This document shows positions 45,833 to 53,698 of a stretch of 64,000 nt of DNA, one piece after another. The DNA lies in assembly GCA_021780075.1 (NCBI GenBank), contig JAJXZL010000050.1, forward strand, positions 1-64,000, read 5' to 3'. Position 1 is the stretch's first letter. Each line of letters starts with the position of its first letter. This stretch comes from Acidobacteriota bacterium. Its GTDB lineage: Bacteria; Acidobacteriota; Terriglobia; Terriglobales; Acidobacteriaceae. The notes beneath the pieces were generated by a model. That model made no database searches and had not been told where the DNA came from. It saw nothing but the letters and a program-made list of their open reading frames with translations. Made by a program: the position numbers and the translations under genes.

Positions 45833-47425
45833 TCAGAAGGTGCGCACCCACTCCACAACGGACCGTACGGCAATGCCGCTGGGGCCTTTAGCGATGTAGG
45901 GCTTGTTCTCTTCCATCCATGCCACGCCGGCAATGTCGAGGTGAATCCACGGCGTGTCTTCGGCAAAGGTGTGCAGGAACTCGGCGGCGGTGATGGCTCC
46001 GCCCCAGCGTCCGCCGGTGTTCTTGATGTCGCCGATGTCGGACTTGATCATGTCCACGTACTCCTCGCCGAGCGGCAGCCGCCAGAATTTCTCCCCAGAT
46101 GTGGCGAGGGCAGCGTTGAACCTCTCATAGGCTGCGTCGTCGTTTGAAAAGACTCCGGCGTTGACCATTCCCAGGGCCACGACACAGGCGCCGGTGAGGG
46201 TGGCTGCGTCAATCAGGTGGGTTGCGCCCAACTGCTTTGCGTAGGCAAGGCCGTCGGCCAGCACCAGGCGGCCCTCGGCATCGGTATTAATAATCTCGAT
46301 GGTCTTGCCGGACATGGCGGTCTGCACGTCGCCGGGCTTTTGCGCCTTGCCGTCGGGCATGTTCTCGGCGGCGCAGACGATGGCGATGACACGCACCTTG
46401 GGCTTGAGCAGGGCGATAGCGCGCATGGCACCGAGCATGGCTGCCCCACCGGCCATGTCGTACTTCATTTTCTCCATGTTGTCGGCGGGCTTGATGGAGA
46501 TGCCGCCCGTGTCGAATGTAATGCCCTTGCCGACCAGGCCCAGCACGGGGCCGTCCTTGACGCCCTCGGGCTCATAGCGCAGGACAATGAGCGCGGGTGG
46601 CTCCGGCGAGCCCTGGGAGACGCTCCAGAAGGCTCCCATCTTGAGCTCGTGCAGCTTGTCGGTGGAGTAGACGCCCCAGCCGAGGCCTACTTCCTGTGCC
46701 ATCTGAGCGGCACGCTGGCCGAGGATCGTGGGGGTAAGCTTGTTGCCGGGCTCATTGACCAGGGAGCGGGCAAAGTTCTGGCTTTCGCCGATAATCACGC
46801 CTTCGGCAAAGGCTGCGCGGATGGCGCGCTCATCGACCGGCTCCGCTGCGGGCTGGGATTCCGGCCTGCTCGCGCTGGTCTCATAGCCGAATGGCTCGGT
46901 TGATTCTTCCTCGTTGGCTGGCGGCCTGGTGGCCACGATAGCCGTAAACGACTGAATGCTCAGGTCTTTGCGGTCGCTTCTGTAGGTGTCGGGGTCAAAG
47001 TCGCCCACAAAGGCACCCTCGACAGCCGCGCGTGCGCACGGCGCGGTGGGCAGAGATTCCGACTCGGGCAGCGCGAAGACCATTTCGCGGATGCCGCGCG
47101 GCTTGGCGAAGCGTGCGGCTGTTCCGGCGGCGTTGCGCACGCTGTTTACGGTGGCCTTGGCCTGCTTGCCGAGGCCCACAATCAGCAGGCGCCTGGCTGC
47201 CAGACCCGCCGGGGCGTGCAGCAGCAGGGTCTCATTGGCGCCGGCCTTGTATTCTCCGCTGGAAAGCACGGCGGCAGCGGCGGTCTTGACGGCCTCGTCC
47301 GCGGTCAGCAGTACGGGATAGGGTTTGGCCTCGGGGCCTTTAGCGGTTTGGGCGTCAACGGCCAGCACGGCCAGCAAATCCGTCTCGGTGCTGGCGAGAT
47401 TCGCGAAAGACAGCTGAGTCTTCAT
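45833..47425 (-). CDS. pepA: Leucyl aminopeptidase (M17)
   Basis: Di-metal aminopeptidase, 530 residues from ATG 47425 (GAGGAAACC upstream). The C-terminal catalytic domain has the motif NTDAEGRLVLADG with metal Asp and Glu, and preceding KGITFDTGGISIKPA. GDIKNTGGRWGGAITAAEFL completes the site (cited in part). The N-terminal macro-like domain carries an extra acidic/Pro stretch (RPPANEEESTEPFGYET) not seen in E. coli PepA. It lies 34 bp after smpB, probably cotranscribed. Confidence 0.95.
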   Translation of the reverse strand: MKTQLSFANLASTETDLLAVLAVDAQTAKGPEAKPYPVLLTADEAVKTAAAAVLSSGEYKAGANETLLLHAPAGLAARRLLIVGLGKQAKATVNSVRNAAGTAARFAKPRGIREMVFALPESESLPTAPCARAAVEGAFVGDFDPDTYRSDRKDLSIQSFTAIVATRPPANEEESTEPFGYETSASRPESQPAAEPVDERAIRAAFAEGVIIGESQNFARSLVNEPGNKLTPTILGQRAAQMAQEVGLGWGVYSTDKLHELKMGAFWSVSQGSPEPPALIVLRYEPEGVKDGPVLGLVGKGITFDTGGISIKPADNMEKMKYDMAGGAAMLGAMRAIALLKPKVRVIAIVCAAENMPDGKAQKPGDVQTAMSGKTIEIINTDAEGRLVLADGLAYAKQLGATHLIDAATLTGACVVALGMVNAGVFSNDDAAYERFNAALATSGEKFWRLPLGEEYVDMIKSDIGDIKNTGGRWGGAITAAEFLHTFAEDTPWIHLDIAGVAWMEENKPYIAKGPSGIAVRSVVEWVRTF

Positions 47426-47459
47426 GGTTTCCTCGTTCGTGCCTGGTTTTCTGTGGCCG

Positions 47460-48011
47460 TCAGCGTCCCGTGCGATGCTTGCTGGCATTGACGGCAGCGC
47501 GAGCTTCGCGGTCGGCCTCGCGCCGCCGCTCGGTTTCGCGCTTGTCCCAGTCCTGTTTACCTTTGGCCAGAGCCAGTTCGCACTTGACCCGTCCATTTCG
47601 AAAGTAAAGGCGTGTGGGGATGAGCGTGTGGCCTTTGATCTGCGTCTTGGAGAGTAGCTTGCGAACTTCATCGCGGTGCATCAGCAGTTTGCGCGTGCGC
47701 AAGGCGTCGTGATTGGCTATATTCCCATGCGAGTAAGGCCCGATATGAGCGTTGAGCAAATACGCCTCGCCGTCCTTGATGAGGCCATAGGAGTCTTTCA
47801 GGTTGGCTTTGCCCTCGCGGATCGATTTCACCTCAGTTCCGCGCAGGGCCACGCCTGCCTCGAACTTCTCCAGGAGGAAGTAGTTATGGCTGGCGGCGCG
47901 GTTTTGCGTGGCATCCCGCTCGCCACTGGCCACGGGGTCGCGCGGCCGGGCGGGCTTCTGGGGTCCGGAACGGTCGGGCTGAACGATAACGTGGCTGGTC
48001 TGACGAGCCAT
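47460..48011 (-). CDS. smpB: SsrA-binding protein SmpB
   Basis: Binds tmRNA and brings it to stalled ribosomes. 183 residues from ATG 48011, chosen because AAGGAAA is at a proper distance; an ATG at 48035 has none. Core motifs are NYFLLEKFEAGVALRGTEVK, SIREGKANLKDSYG and the C-terminal positively charged tail (KRETERRREADREARAAV). A 36-residue basic/Pro N-terminal extension is longer than in E. coli. The ssrA gene itself is not seen in the window. Confidence 0.93.
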   Translation of the reverse strand: MARQTSHVIVQPDRSGPQKPARPRDPVASGERDATQNRAASHNYFLLEKFEAGVALRGTEVKSIREGKANLKDSYGLIKDGEAYLLNAHIGPYSHGNIANHDALRTRKLLMHRDEVRKLLSKTQIKGHTLIPTRLYFRNGRVKCELALAKGKQDWDKRETERRREADREARAAVNASKHRTGR

Positions 48012-48256
48012 AGGGGAGTTTCCTTGAGTCTTCATCGTAGCATCGGTGCTGGTTGGGCCGCCTGCACAAACCGCACCGATGCCATGGGGGTGGACGTTAC
48101 GAAAGGCCCTCCAGAATACTGTTGCAACAGGGCTTTGCTAAAATGAGGCATCGTTGGATGGGAAGCGCCAGAAAAAGAGATTGCGTCATGGGCGGCCAAG
48201 GCAGCCCGCAGGAGCCCGGAGCGGAAACCGGTCCGGCGAAGACGCATGGGAGTACG
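48012..48256. other. Divergent intergenic region smpB / secretin, no gene
   Basis: Shared upstream region of smpB (leftward) and the secretin-cohesin gene (rightward). In-frame ATGs at 48053 and 48188 extend the secretin frame but would only add non-conserved residues before the signal peptide. No palindrome or clear promoter is visible to me. Confidence 0.4.
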
Positions 48257-50659
48257 ATGAACCACCGTGCCGGCACTCCGGCTGCCACCAGATTCGTATT
48301 CTGGGTAGCATTTTTTGCTGTTCTGGCCGTGCTGGGTCCCGGCTCAGTGGCTTTGCACGCGGATGCGGGCAGCTCCTACTACAAGCGCGGGCAGGCCGCT
48401 GAGGCGAGCGAGGACTACGATGCCGCGTATTTGAATTACCAGAGAGCTTATGCGGCGGCTCCCAAAAATCTGCACTACCGCGCTTCTCTTTACCGTGTGC
48501 GGCTTTCGGCCTCTGCCCTGCATGTGACGAAAGGGCGCAAGCTGATGAACGCCGGCGACGAACAGGGCGCGCTGGTGGAATTTCTGCGCGCGTCGGAAAT
48601 CGATCCTGGGAATGAGGCCGCACAGCAGGAAATAGCCAAAGTACGTAACCGGTACGCGCAGCAGGCTCAGGTTCAGGCGTCCGGAGCGAATTTATCCGCA
48701 ACACCAGGGCAGCAGTCGGGGATCGACACCATTGCCTCGCCAACCGATCTCAGACCCATGTCCAGCGAACCCCTGACGCTCCACATGGTGGAGGACAGCA
48801 AGGTTGTGTACCAGGCGGTGGGCAAGGCCGCAGGCGTGAATGTGCTGTTCGATCCGGACTACATCGGCAAGCGCATTCAGGTGGATCTGAACAACGTGTC
48901 TCTGCTGGATGCGCTGCGCATCGTGGGCACCCTTTCCAACACATTCTGGCGGCCGGTGACCAGCAACACGATTTTTGTTGCAGCGAACACGCGCGCGAAG
49001 CGTACGGAGATGGAGGAGCAGGCTGTACAGACCTTCTACCTTACAAACGCCTGGCAAGCAAACGACATGAATGAAGTGCAGACCGCCCTGCGCAATGTGC
49101 TGCCCAGCGCCAAGGTGTACGGCGTGGCCAGCCAGAACGCCATCGTGATGCGGGCGACGCCGGATGAACTGCTGCTGGCGCAGAAGCTTATCAACGATCT
49201 GGACAAGGCCCGGCCCGAAGTGGTGGTTGACATCTCGGTGCTGGAAGTGGCCAAGAACTGGGAGCAGACGCTGGGCATCGCCTGGCCGCAGAGCATTGGT
49301 GTGACGCTTCAATCTTCCACCGCGAACACGTCAACCTCCACGAGCACAACCACCACCGGCACGACAACGACGACGACGCCGACGGTGTATGACCTGGCGC
49401 ATTTGAAGGCGTCTGATTTTGCGGTGACCATTGGCTCGGCGACAGCCAACATGCTGCTGACCGATTCCAATACAAAGATTCTGCAGAATCCGCGCATCCG
49501 GTCCACGGACGCGCAAAAGGCGACGCTGAAGATTGGCCAGCGCATCCCGATTGCCACCGGATCGTTCCAGTCGGGCGTTGGCGTGGCGGCTGCGATCAGC
49601 CCGATGGCGGAAACGCAGTTCCAGTACATCGACGTGGGCGTGAATATCGATATGACGCCGACGGTGCACTACGACGGCGATGTGACCCTGAAGATGAAGA
49701 TTGATGTCAGCTCACAGAGCGGCAATGTCACCATCAGCGGTGTCACGGAGCCCATCATCGCGCAGAAGACCAGTGAGCAGACCATCCGTCTGCGCGAGGG
49801 CGAGGCCAGCATTCTGGGCGGCATTCTCGACCAGCAGGAGCAGGAGAGCTGGACGGGCATTCCAGGGCTGAGCTCAATTCCGATTCTCAAGTACCTTTTT
49901 GGATCAAAAGATCACACGAAGACTGACGATGAGATCGTCTTTCTGCTGGTGCCGCACATTGTCAGGTCGCCCGTGCTGACGCCGGCAAACCTGCGCTCCA
50001 TTGATACGGGCGTGGGACAGGCAATTGAGTTGCGCCATGTTTCCGACCAGGGTGCCGGCGCCATGCCCGTGACTCCGATTCCGCTCGCGCGTCCGTCTGC
50101 CGCGGCGTCTGACAGCGGGATAGTTCCCGGCCAGACGGCGGAAGCGGCCGGTCCTGCAGCGCTCGCCCAGTTGCGCGCCGCAGCTCAAGGGACCGGGAGC
50201 GCCACGGCCCAGGCCGCACAGCCGCCGCCCGCTCCTCCGCCTGCCGCGCATTTGAGCTACTCGTTTGTTGCGCCGCACGCGCCGGTTGTCAGCGGGTCGA
50301 CCTTCCAGGTTCCGGTGGTGATCGCAGGCGCAGTGGATATTTCGGCGGTTCCGTTGCAGATTCAGTACGATCCGGCAAAGCTGTCGCTGGTGAATGTGGA
50401 TAACGGAGATTTTCTGGGCCGCAGCGGGCAGGCCGTGGCGCTGGTGCATCGCGACGACGGACCGGGGAACATCACGCTCAACGCGTCACTGCCGCCGGGA
50501 ACGCCTGGCGTGAACGGTGCGGGCGTGGTCTGCATGTTGACGTTCCAGGCGAAAGCGCCGGGGGATGCCGCGATTTCCATTACTCGCCCCGGAGCGATGA
50601 CCAGCGCCCAGAAGTCTGTGCAAGCCCAGGGAGCGCAGATTACCGTGGCGGTGAAGTAG
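48257..50659 (+). CDS. Secretin with N-terminal TPR region and C-terminal cohesin domain
   Basis: 800 residues from ATG 48257. A signal peptide ends near 37 (ALHADAG). TPR-like repeats follow (SYYKRGQAAEASEDYDAAYL; about 40-135), then secretin N-domains (LHMVEDSKVVYQAVGKAAGV, AIVMRATPDELLLAQKLI) and the outer-membrane secretin core, about 335-590, with ASILGGILDQQEQESWTG and VFLLVPHIVR. A Ser/Thr run (TSTSTSTTTTGTTTTTT) interrupts the N-domains/core join. The last 135 residues (666-800) read as a cohesin domain: VSGSTFQVPVVIAGA, LQIQYDPAKLSLVNV, GVVCMLTFQAKAPG. Type II secretion or type IV pilus gates normally lack this. Two pseudopilin genes follow directly. Confidence 0.88.
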   Translation: MNHRAGTPAATRFVFWVAFFAVLAVLGPGSVALHADAGSSYYKRGQAAEASEDYDAAYLNYQRAYAAAPKNLHYRASLYRVRLSASALHVTKGRKLMNAGDEQGALVEFLRASEIDPGNEAAQQEIAKVRNRYAQQAQVQASGANLSATPGQQSGIDTIASPTDLRPMSSEPLTLHMVEDSKVVYQAVGKAAGVNVLFDPDYIGKRIQVDLNNVSLLDALRIVGTLSNTFWRPVTSNTIFVAANTRAKRTEMEEQAVQTFYLTNAWQANDMNEVQTALRNVLPSAKVYGVASQNAIVMRATPDELLLAQKLINDLDKARPEVVVDISVLEVAKNWEQTLGIAWPQSIGVTLQSSTANTSTSTSTTTTGTTTTTTPTVYDLAHLKASDFAVTIGSATANMLLTDSNTKILQNPRIRSTDAQKATLKIGQRIPIATGSFQSGVGVAAAISPMAETQFQYIDVGVNIDMTPTVHYDGDVTLKMKIDVSSQSGNVTISGVTEPIIAQKTSEQTIRLREGEASILGGILDQQEQESWTGIPGLSSIPILKYLFGSKDHTKTDDEIVFLLVPHIVRSPVLTPANLRSIDTGVGQAIELRHVSDQGAGAMPVTPIPLARPSAAASDSGIVPGQTAEAAGPAALAQLRAAAQGTGSATAQAAQPPPAPPPAAHLSYSFVAPHAPVVSGSTFQVPVVIAGAVDISAVPLQIQYDPAKLSLVNVDNGDFLGRSGQAVALVHRDDGPGNITLNASLPPGTPGVNGAGVVCMLTFQAKAPGDAAISITRPGAMTSAQKSVQAQGAQITVAVK

Positions 50660-50671
50660 GATGCAGATCCG

Positions 50672-51142
50672 GTGAACAGGAACAGGCCAATCCGGAGACG
50701 CACGGAGCGCGGCCTAACGCTGGTCGAACTGATTGTGACCGTGGCCATTCTAGGCATTCTGGCTTCGGCGGCGGTTCCGATTGCCCGCTTTAAGGTCAAG
50801 CGGGAAAAGGAGCGGGAACTGCGCCGCGACCTGTGGGAGATGCGCGACGCCATCGATCACTACAAGGATGCCGCCGACAAGGGAGCTTTCCAGACCAAGG
50901 TGGACAGCCAGAACTATCCGCCCGACCTGGAGACGCTGGTTAACGGCGTGGACGTGCAGGGCAAGAAAGTGAAGTTTCTGCGCCGCATTCCGGTGGACCC
51001 CATGACGGGCAAGGCCGAGTGGGGGATGCACTCCATGCAGGACGATCCGACATCGGACTCCTTTGGCGGGCAGAGCGTCTTCGATGTGTACTCAAAGTCC
51101 CAGGGCACGGCCCTGGACGGCACCAAATATTCTGACTGGTAG
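50672..51142 (+). CDS. Pseudopilin, GspG-like (first of two)
   Basis: 156 residues from GTG 50672. The prepilin peptidase site is RG/LTLVELIVTVAILGILA (cut after Gly14, Glu at +5), then one long amphipathic helix and a short globular domain with FLRRIPVDPMTGKAEW, the calcium-loop/beta-hairpin pattern of major pseudopilins. It follows the secretin gene by 12 bp and precedes another pseudopilin by 7 bp, so the three form a type II secretion or type IV pilus-like unit. ATPase and platform genes are not in the window. Confidence 0.87.
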   Translation: MNRNRPIRRRTERGLTLVELIVTVAILGILASAAVPIARFKVKREKERELRRDLWEMRDAIDHYKDAADKGAFQTKVDSQNYPPDLETLVNGVDVQGKKVKFLRRIPVDPMTGKAEWGMHSMQDDPTSDSFGGQSVFDVYSKSQGTALDGTKYSDW

Positions 51143-51149
51143 AGACTTC

Positions 51150-51551
51150 ATGCGCGGGATTCGCAAACAGGACGCGGGCTTTACGCTGATGGAACTGATG
51201 ATCGTGATGGCCATCATCAGCGTGCTGGCGACGCTGGCGGTGCCCAGTTTTATCGGCGCCATCAAGTCAGCCAGGGAAGCTGTGCTGAAGGAAGATCTGC
51301 ACGTGATGCGGGCGGCTATTGATTCCTATACGATGGATAAACAGAAAGCCCCGCAGTCGCTCGACGACCTTATCCAGGACGGCTATCTGCGGAGCATCCC
51401 CGACGATCCGATGACCAAGAGCAAGGACACCTGGGTGACCGATACCAGCGATGCGTTGTATTCTCTTGACCAGACTGAGCCCGGCATTGCAGACGTTCAC
51501 TCCGGCTCGGATGAAATCGGCTCGGACGGGCAACCCTACTCCGCCTGGTAG
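51150..51551 (+). CDS. Pseudopilin, GspG-like (second of two)
   Basis: 133 residues from ATG 51150. The processing site is AG/FTLMELMIVMAIISVLATLA (cut after Gly10, Glu at +5). The globular part again has YLRSIPDDPMTKSKDTW and ends QPYSAW, parallel to KYSDW at the end of the first pseudopilin. The two are diverged tandem paralogues. The ribosome binding site is weak, so translation is probably coupled to the preceding gene. Confidence 0.87.
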   Translation: MRGIRKQDAGFTLMELMIVMAIISVLATLAVPSFIGAIKSAREAVLKEDLHVMRAAIDSYTMDKQKAPQSLDDLIQDGYLRSIPDDPMTKSKDTWVTDTSDALYSLDQTEPGIADVHSGSDEIGSDGQPYSAW

Positions 51552-51565
51552 ACGAAGAGGAGAAT

Positions 51566-52045
51566 ATGGTTCGACGTGCTTATCGCGGACTTGTGCTGCC
51601 GGTGTTGATCGTCGCGCTTGGCGGCTTTCTGCACGCGCAAATCGGCAAGAAGATCACGATCCGGGTCGTCGATGGCAGGACGGGAGAGGCCATCCAGCCC
51701 TCGAACGTTCAGGTCAGCCTTGACCGCAGGGAGTCCTCGCAGAATGAGTGGGTGCGGCAGAATGACGATGGGACGGCGGACCTCACGGTTCCAGCGGGCA
51801 CGGCGGAGATTTCGGTTCACGCCACCTACGATAACTCCACGGAATATTACATCAATTGCGATTCCGCGAAGCTGAAGAATACCTCAATACCACACTGGTA
51901 CGCGGTGTCAGAGATATTGACCGCAGGCGTTGTGACGCCGAATGGCTGCGCCAAGCCGAAGGATGTCGAGAAGCTCAAGCTTGATCCCAAGCCCGGCGAG
52001 TTTGTTCTGTTTGTCAGAAAGCGCAACTGGCGCGAACAAAACTAG
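51566..52045 (+). CDS. Small secreted protein with carboxypeptidase-regulatory-like domain
   Basis: 159 residues. A signal peptide (VRRAYRGLVLPVLIVALGGF, then LHAQ) precedes a beta-sandwich whose opening KKITIRVVDGRTGEAIQPSNV matches the CarboxypepD_reg pattern. GTADLTVPAGTAEISVHATY continues it. Two Cys (NCD and GCAKP) may form a disulfide. GAGGAG is the ribosome binding site. It follows the second pseudopilin by 14 bp, so it may be a substrate or accessory of the secretion unit. Confidence 0.68.
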   Translation: MVRRAYRGLVLPVLIVALGGFLHAQIGKKITIRVVDGRTGEAIQPSNVQVSLDRRESSQNEWVRQNDDGTADLTVPAGTAEISVHATYDNSTEYYINCDSAKLKNTSIPHWYAVSEILTAGVVTPNGCAKPKDVEKLKLDPKPGEFVLFVRKRNWREQN

Positions 52046-52102
52046 AAGCACGCCACACGCCGCACCCCCGGCGGCAGACTGGACTGCGGAGACAACTCTT
52101 TC

Positions 52103-52927
52103 TTGGCGCTCGATCCCATATCCTCGACCGCATTCGACTTTATTGCCCAGGTAGAGAAAGCCTACGCAGGCCTGATGAAGGCTGGGTACACAGGGCATTG
52201 TGCCGCTGCCAGCGAGGAGCCTGGCCTTGGAGGCAAGCTCCTTTATGCGGGTGGACTCGACGCGGCGCGCAGTGCGCTGGTGGTGGCGGGGAACGTTGCC
52301 GGAGCGGCCTCACTGGCCGCAACCGCCGACCCGACCGCACAAAAGCAGGCCATTCGCGATGGCGTGGTGGACTTCCTTGTGACCTCGCTCGACGAGGCCC
52401 TGCGCATCCTGAAGAACGAGATTCGCAAGCGCGAGACCGTGAGCGTTTGCGTCGGCGCGGCGTGCGAGGCCGTGGAACGAGAGATGCTGGAGCGCGGCGT
52501 ATTGCCCGACCTGCTGGCGTCGGGTACAGAACACAATCCGGCTTATGCAGAGTGGCTGCGCCAGGGAGCGCATGGCGTGGAGTTCGACAGCGCTGAGGGG
52601 AGTGCCGTCCTGGTTGCCTGGCGGGTTGCCGCCGCACAGGCACTGTGGCTGCCGAGGCTGGATGCCATTGCTCTCGACTGCATTGAACCGGATGCGTACG
52701 CTGCCCGCCGCTGGTTGCGCCTGGCGCCGCGTTATCTGGGAAGGCTGGCGCAGGGCGTGCGCCTGCTGCGCTGCGACGAAACGCTGGCGACGAGACTGCT
52801 GGAACTGGTACGGGAGCGGGTTGCGCACGGGGAGATTGCGGTTCCGGTGGAGATACAGATCAGCAGCCGGGGCGAGTCGCAATTGCATTTGCTTTCGCCG
52901 CCAGGAAGCGCGGTGGGCCGCGGCTGA
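52103..52927 (+). CDS. Urocanase-like protein (Rossmann part only)
   Basis: 274 residues from TTG 52103 (GCGGAGA upstream; the exact start is uncertain). Several stretches parallel the NAD-binding part of urocanate hydratase: GGKLLYAGGLDAARSALVVA for the glycine-rich loop region, TSLDEALRILKNE, VSVCVGAACEAVEREMLERG then VLPDLLASGTEHNP, matching the helices and the RGV-x-PD-x-x-T element of HutU. HutU is about 550 residues, so half the enzyme, including parts of the active site, is missing. It lies after the secretion genes and may be an unrelated function. Family call is moderate. Confidence 0.55.
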   Translation: MALDPISSTAFDFIAQVEKAYAGLMKAGYTGHCAAASEEPGLGGKLLYAGGLDAARSALVVAGNVAGAASLAATADPTAQKQAIRDGVVDFLVTSLDEALRILKNEIRKRETVSVCVGAACEAVEREMLERGVLPDLLASGTEHNPAYAEWLRQGAHGVEFDSAEGSAVLVAWRVAAAQALWLPRLDAIALDCIEPDAYAARRWLRLAPRYLGRLAQGVRLLRCDETLATRLLELVRERVAHGEIAVPVEIQISSRGESQLHLLSPPGSAVGRG

Positions 52928-52935
52928 CTGCGGGC

Positions 52936-53523
52936 TTATTCGGCTCCAGCGGCCTCAATGCGTGCCCAGAGTTCCTTCACGCCGTAGCCGGTTTTGGAAG
53001 AGACCGGCAGAACCTCGTCCAACTGGAGGCCTTTCTTCAGGGCCAGGAGGTTGCGGGTGCGCGCGTTGCCACTGAGGCGGTCTATTTTTGTGGCCACAAC
53101 GGCAAAGTCGCGTCCGGCGTGGCGGAGCCAGTCGATGAGCTGCCGATCACTCTGTTGAGGGGGCACATTCGAGTCCACCAGGCAGATGCACAGGCCAAGC
53201 GTCGCGCGTTCAGCCAGGTATGGCTCAATAAACGCAGGCCATCCTGCCGAAATGGACTTTGAGATCTTGGCGTAGCCGTAGCCGGGCAGATCGGCAAAGA
53301 CGAGCCTGTGCCGCTGGCTCTGATCGAGAAGTGCAAAGAAGTTGATGGCGCGCGTGCGGCCCGGCGTTTGCGAGACTTTGGCCGCCTTTTCGCCCACGAG
53401 CGCGTTCAGGAGGCTGGACTTGCCGACGTTGGAGCGGCCCAGAAAGGCAATCTCAGGCACGCCGGGCGCGGGAAACTGCGCCGCCGCCAGGGCTGAAAGC
53501 AGAAATTGTGTCGTATAGCGCAT
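52936..53523 (-). CDS. engB: Ribosome biogenesis GTPase EngB/YsxC
   Basis: Small essential GTPase for large-subunit assembly. 195 residues. G1 is GRSNVGKSSLLNAL, G2 the Thr of TPGRTRAINFF, G3 DLPGYGYAK, G4 TKID and G5 VSSKTGYGV. It is the downstream neighbour of lon on the same strand, a common pairing. Its ribosome binding site is weak. It converges on the urocanase-like gene with 8 bp between stops. Confidence 0.95.
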   Translation of the reverse strand: MRYTTQFLLSALAAAQFPAPGVPEIAFLGRSNVGKSSLLNALVGEKAAKVSQTPGRTRAINFFALLDQSQRHRLVFADLPGYGYAKISKSISAGWPAFIEPYLAERATLGLCICLVDSNVPPQQSDRQLIDWLRHAGRDFAVVATKIDRLSGNARTRNLLALKKGLQLDEVLPVSSKTGYGVKELWARIEAAGAE

Positions 53524-53622
53524 GGAATGTTGAGGATAGCGAGTCAGCAGGCCAGCGAGTCAGCGCATGAGCGGGCAAACCATCTGACCCAAGGATACAG
53601 GACTTGGGCATTCGCTGCTGAA

Positions 53623-53675
53623 ACGGGTGCCCTACCTTCGCCGCGAAGAAACTGCGTCGAATGTCGGGCACCCGT
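53623..53675. repeat. Inverted repeat in the engB-lon spacer
   Basis: ACGGGTGCCC (53623-53632) and GGGCACCCGT (53666-53675) are perfect 10-bp arms around 33 bp that can pair further (TTCGCCGCGAA). No U-run on the minus strand. The sequence looks like another acidobacterial intergenic palindrome; it could also stabilise or terminate the lon transcript. Confidence 0.6.
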
Positions 53676-53698
53676 CTTTGCTGCTTTTCCAGTGATTA

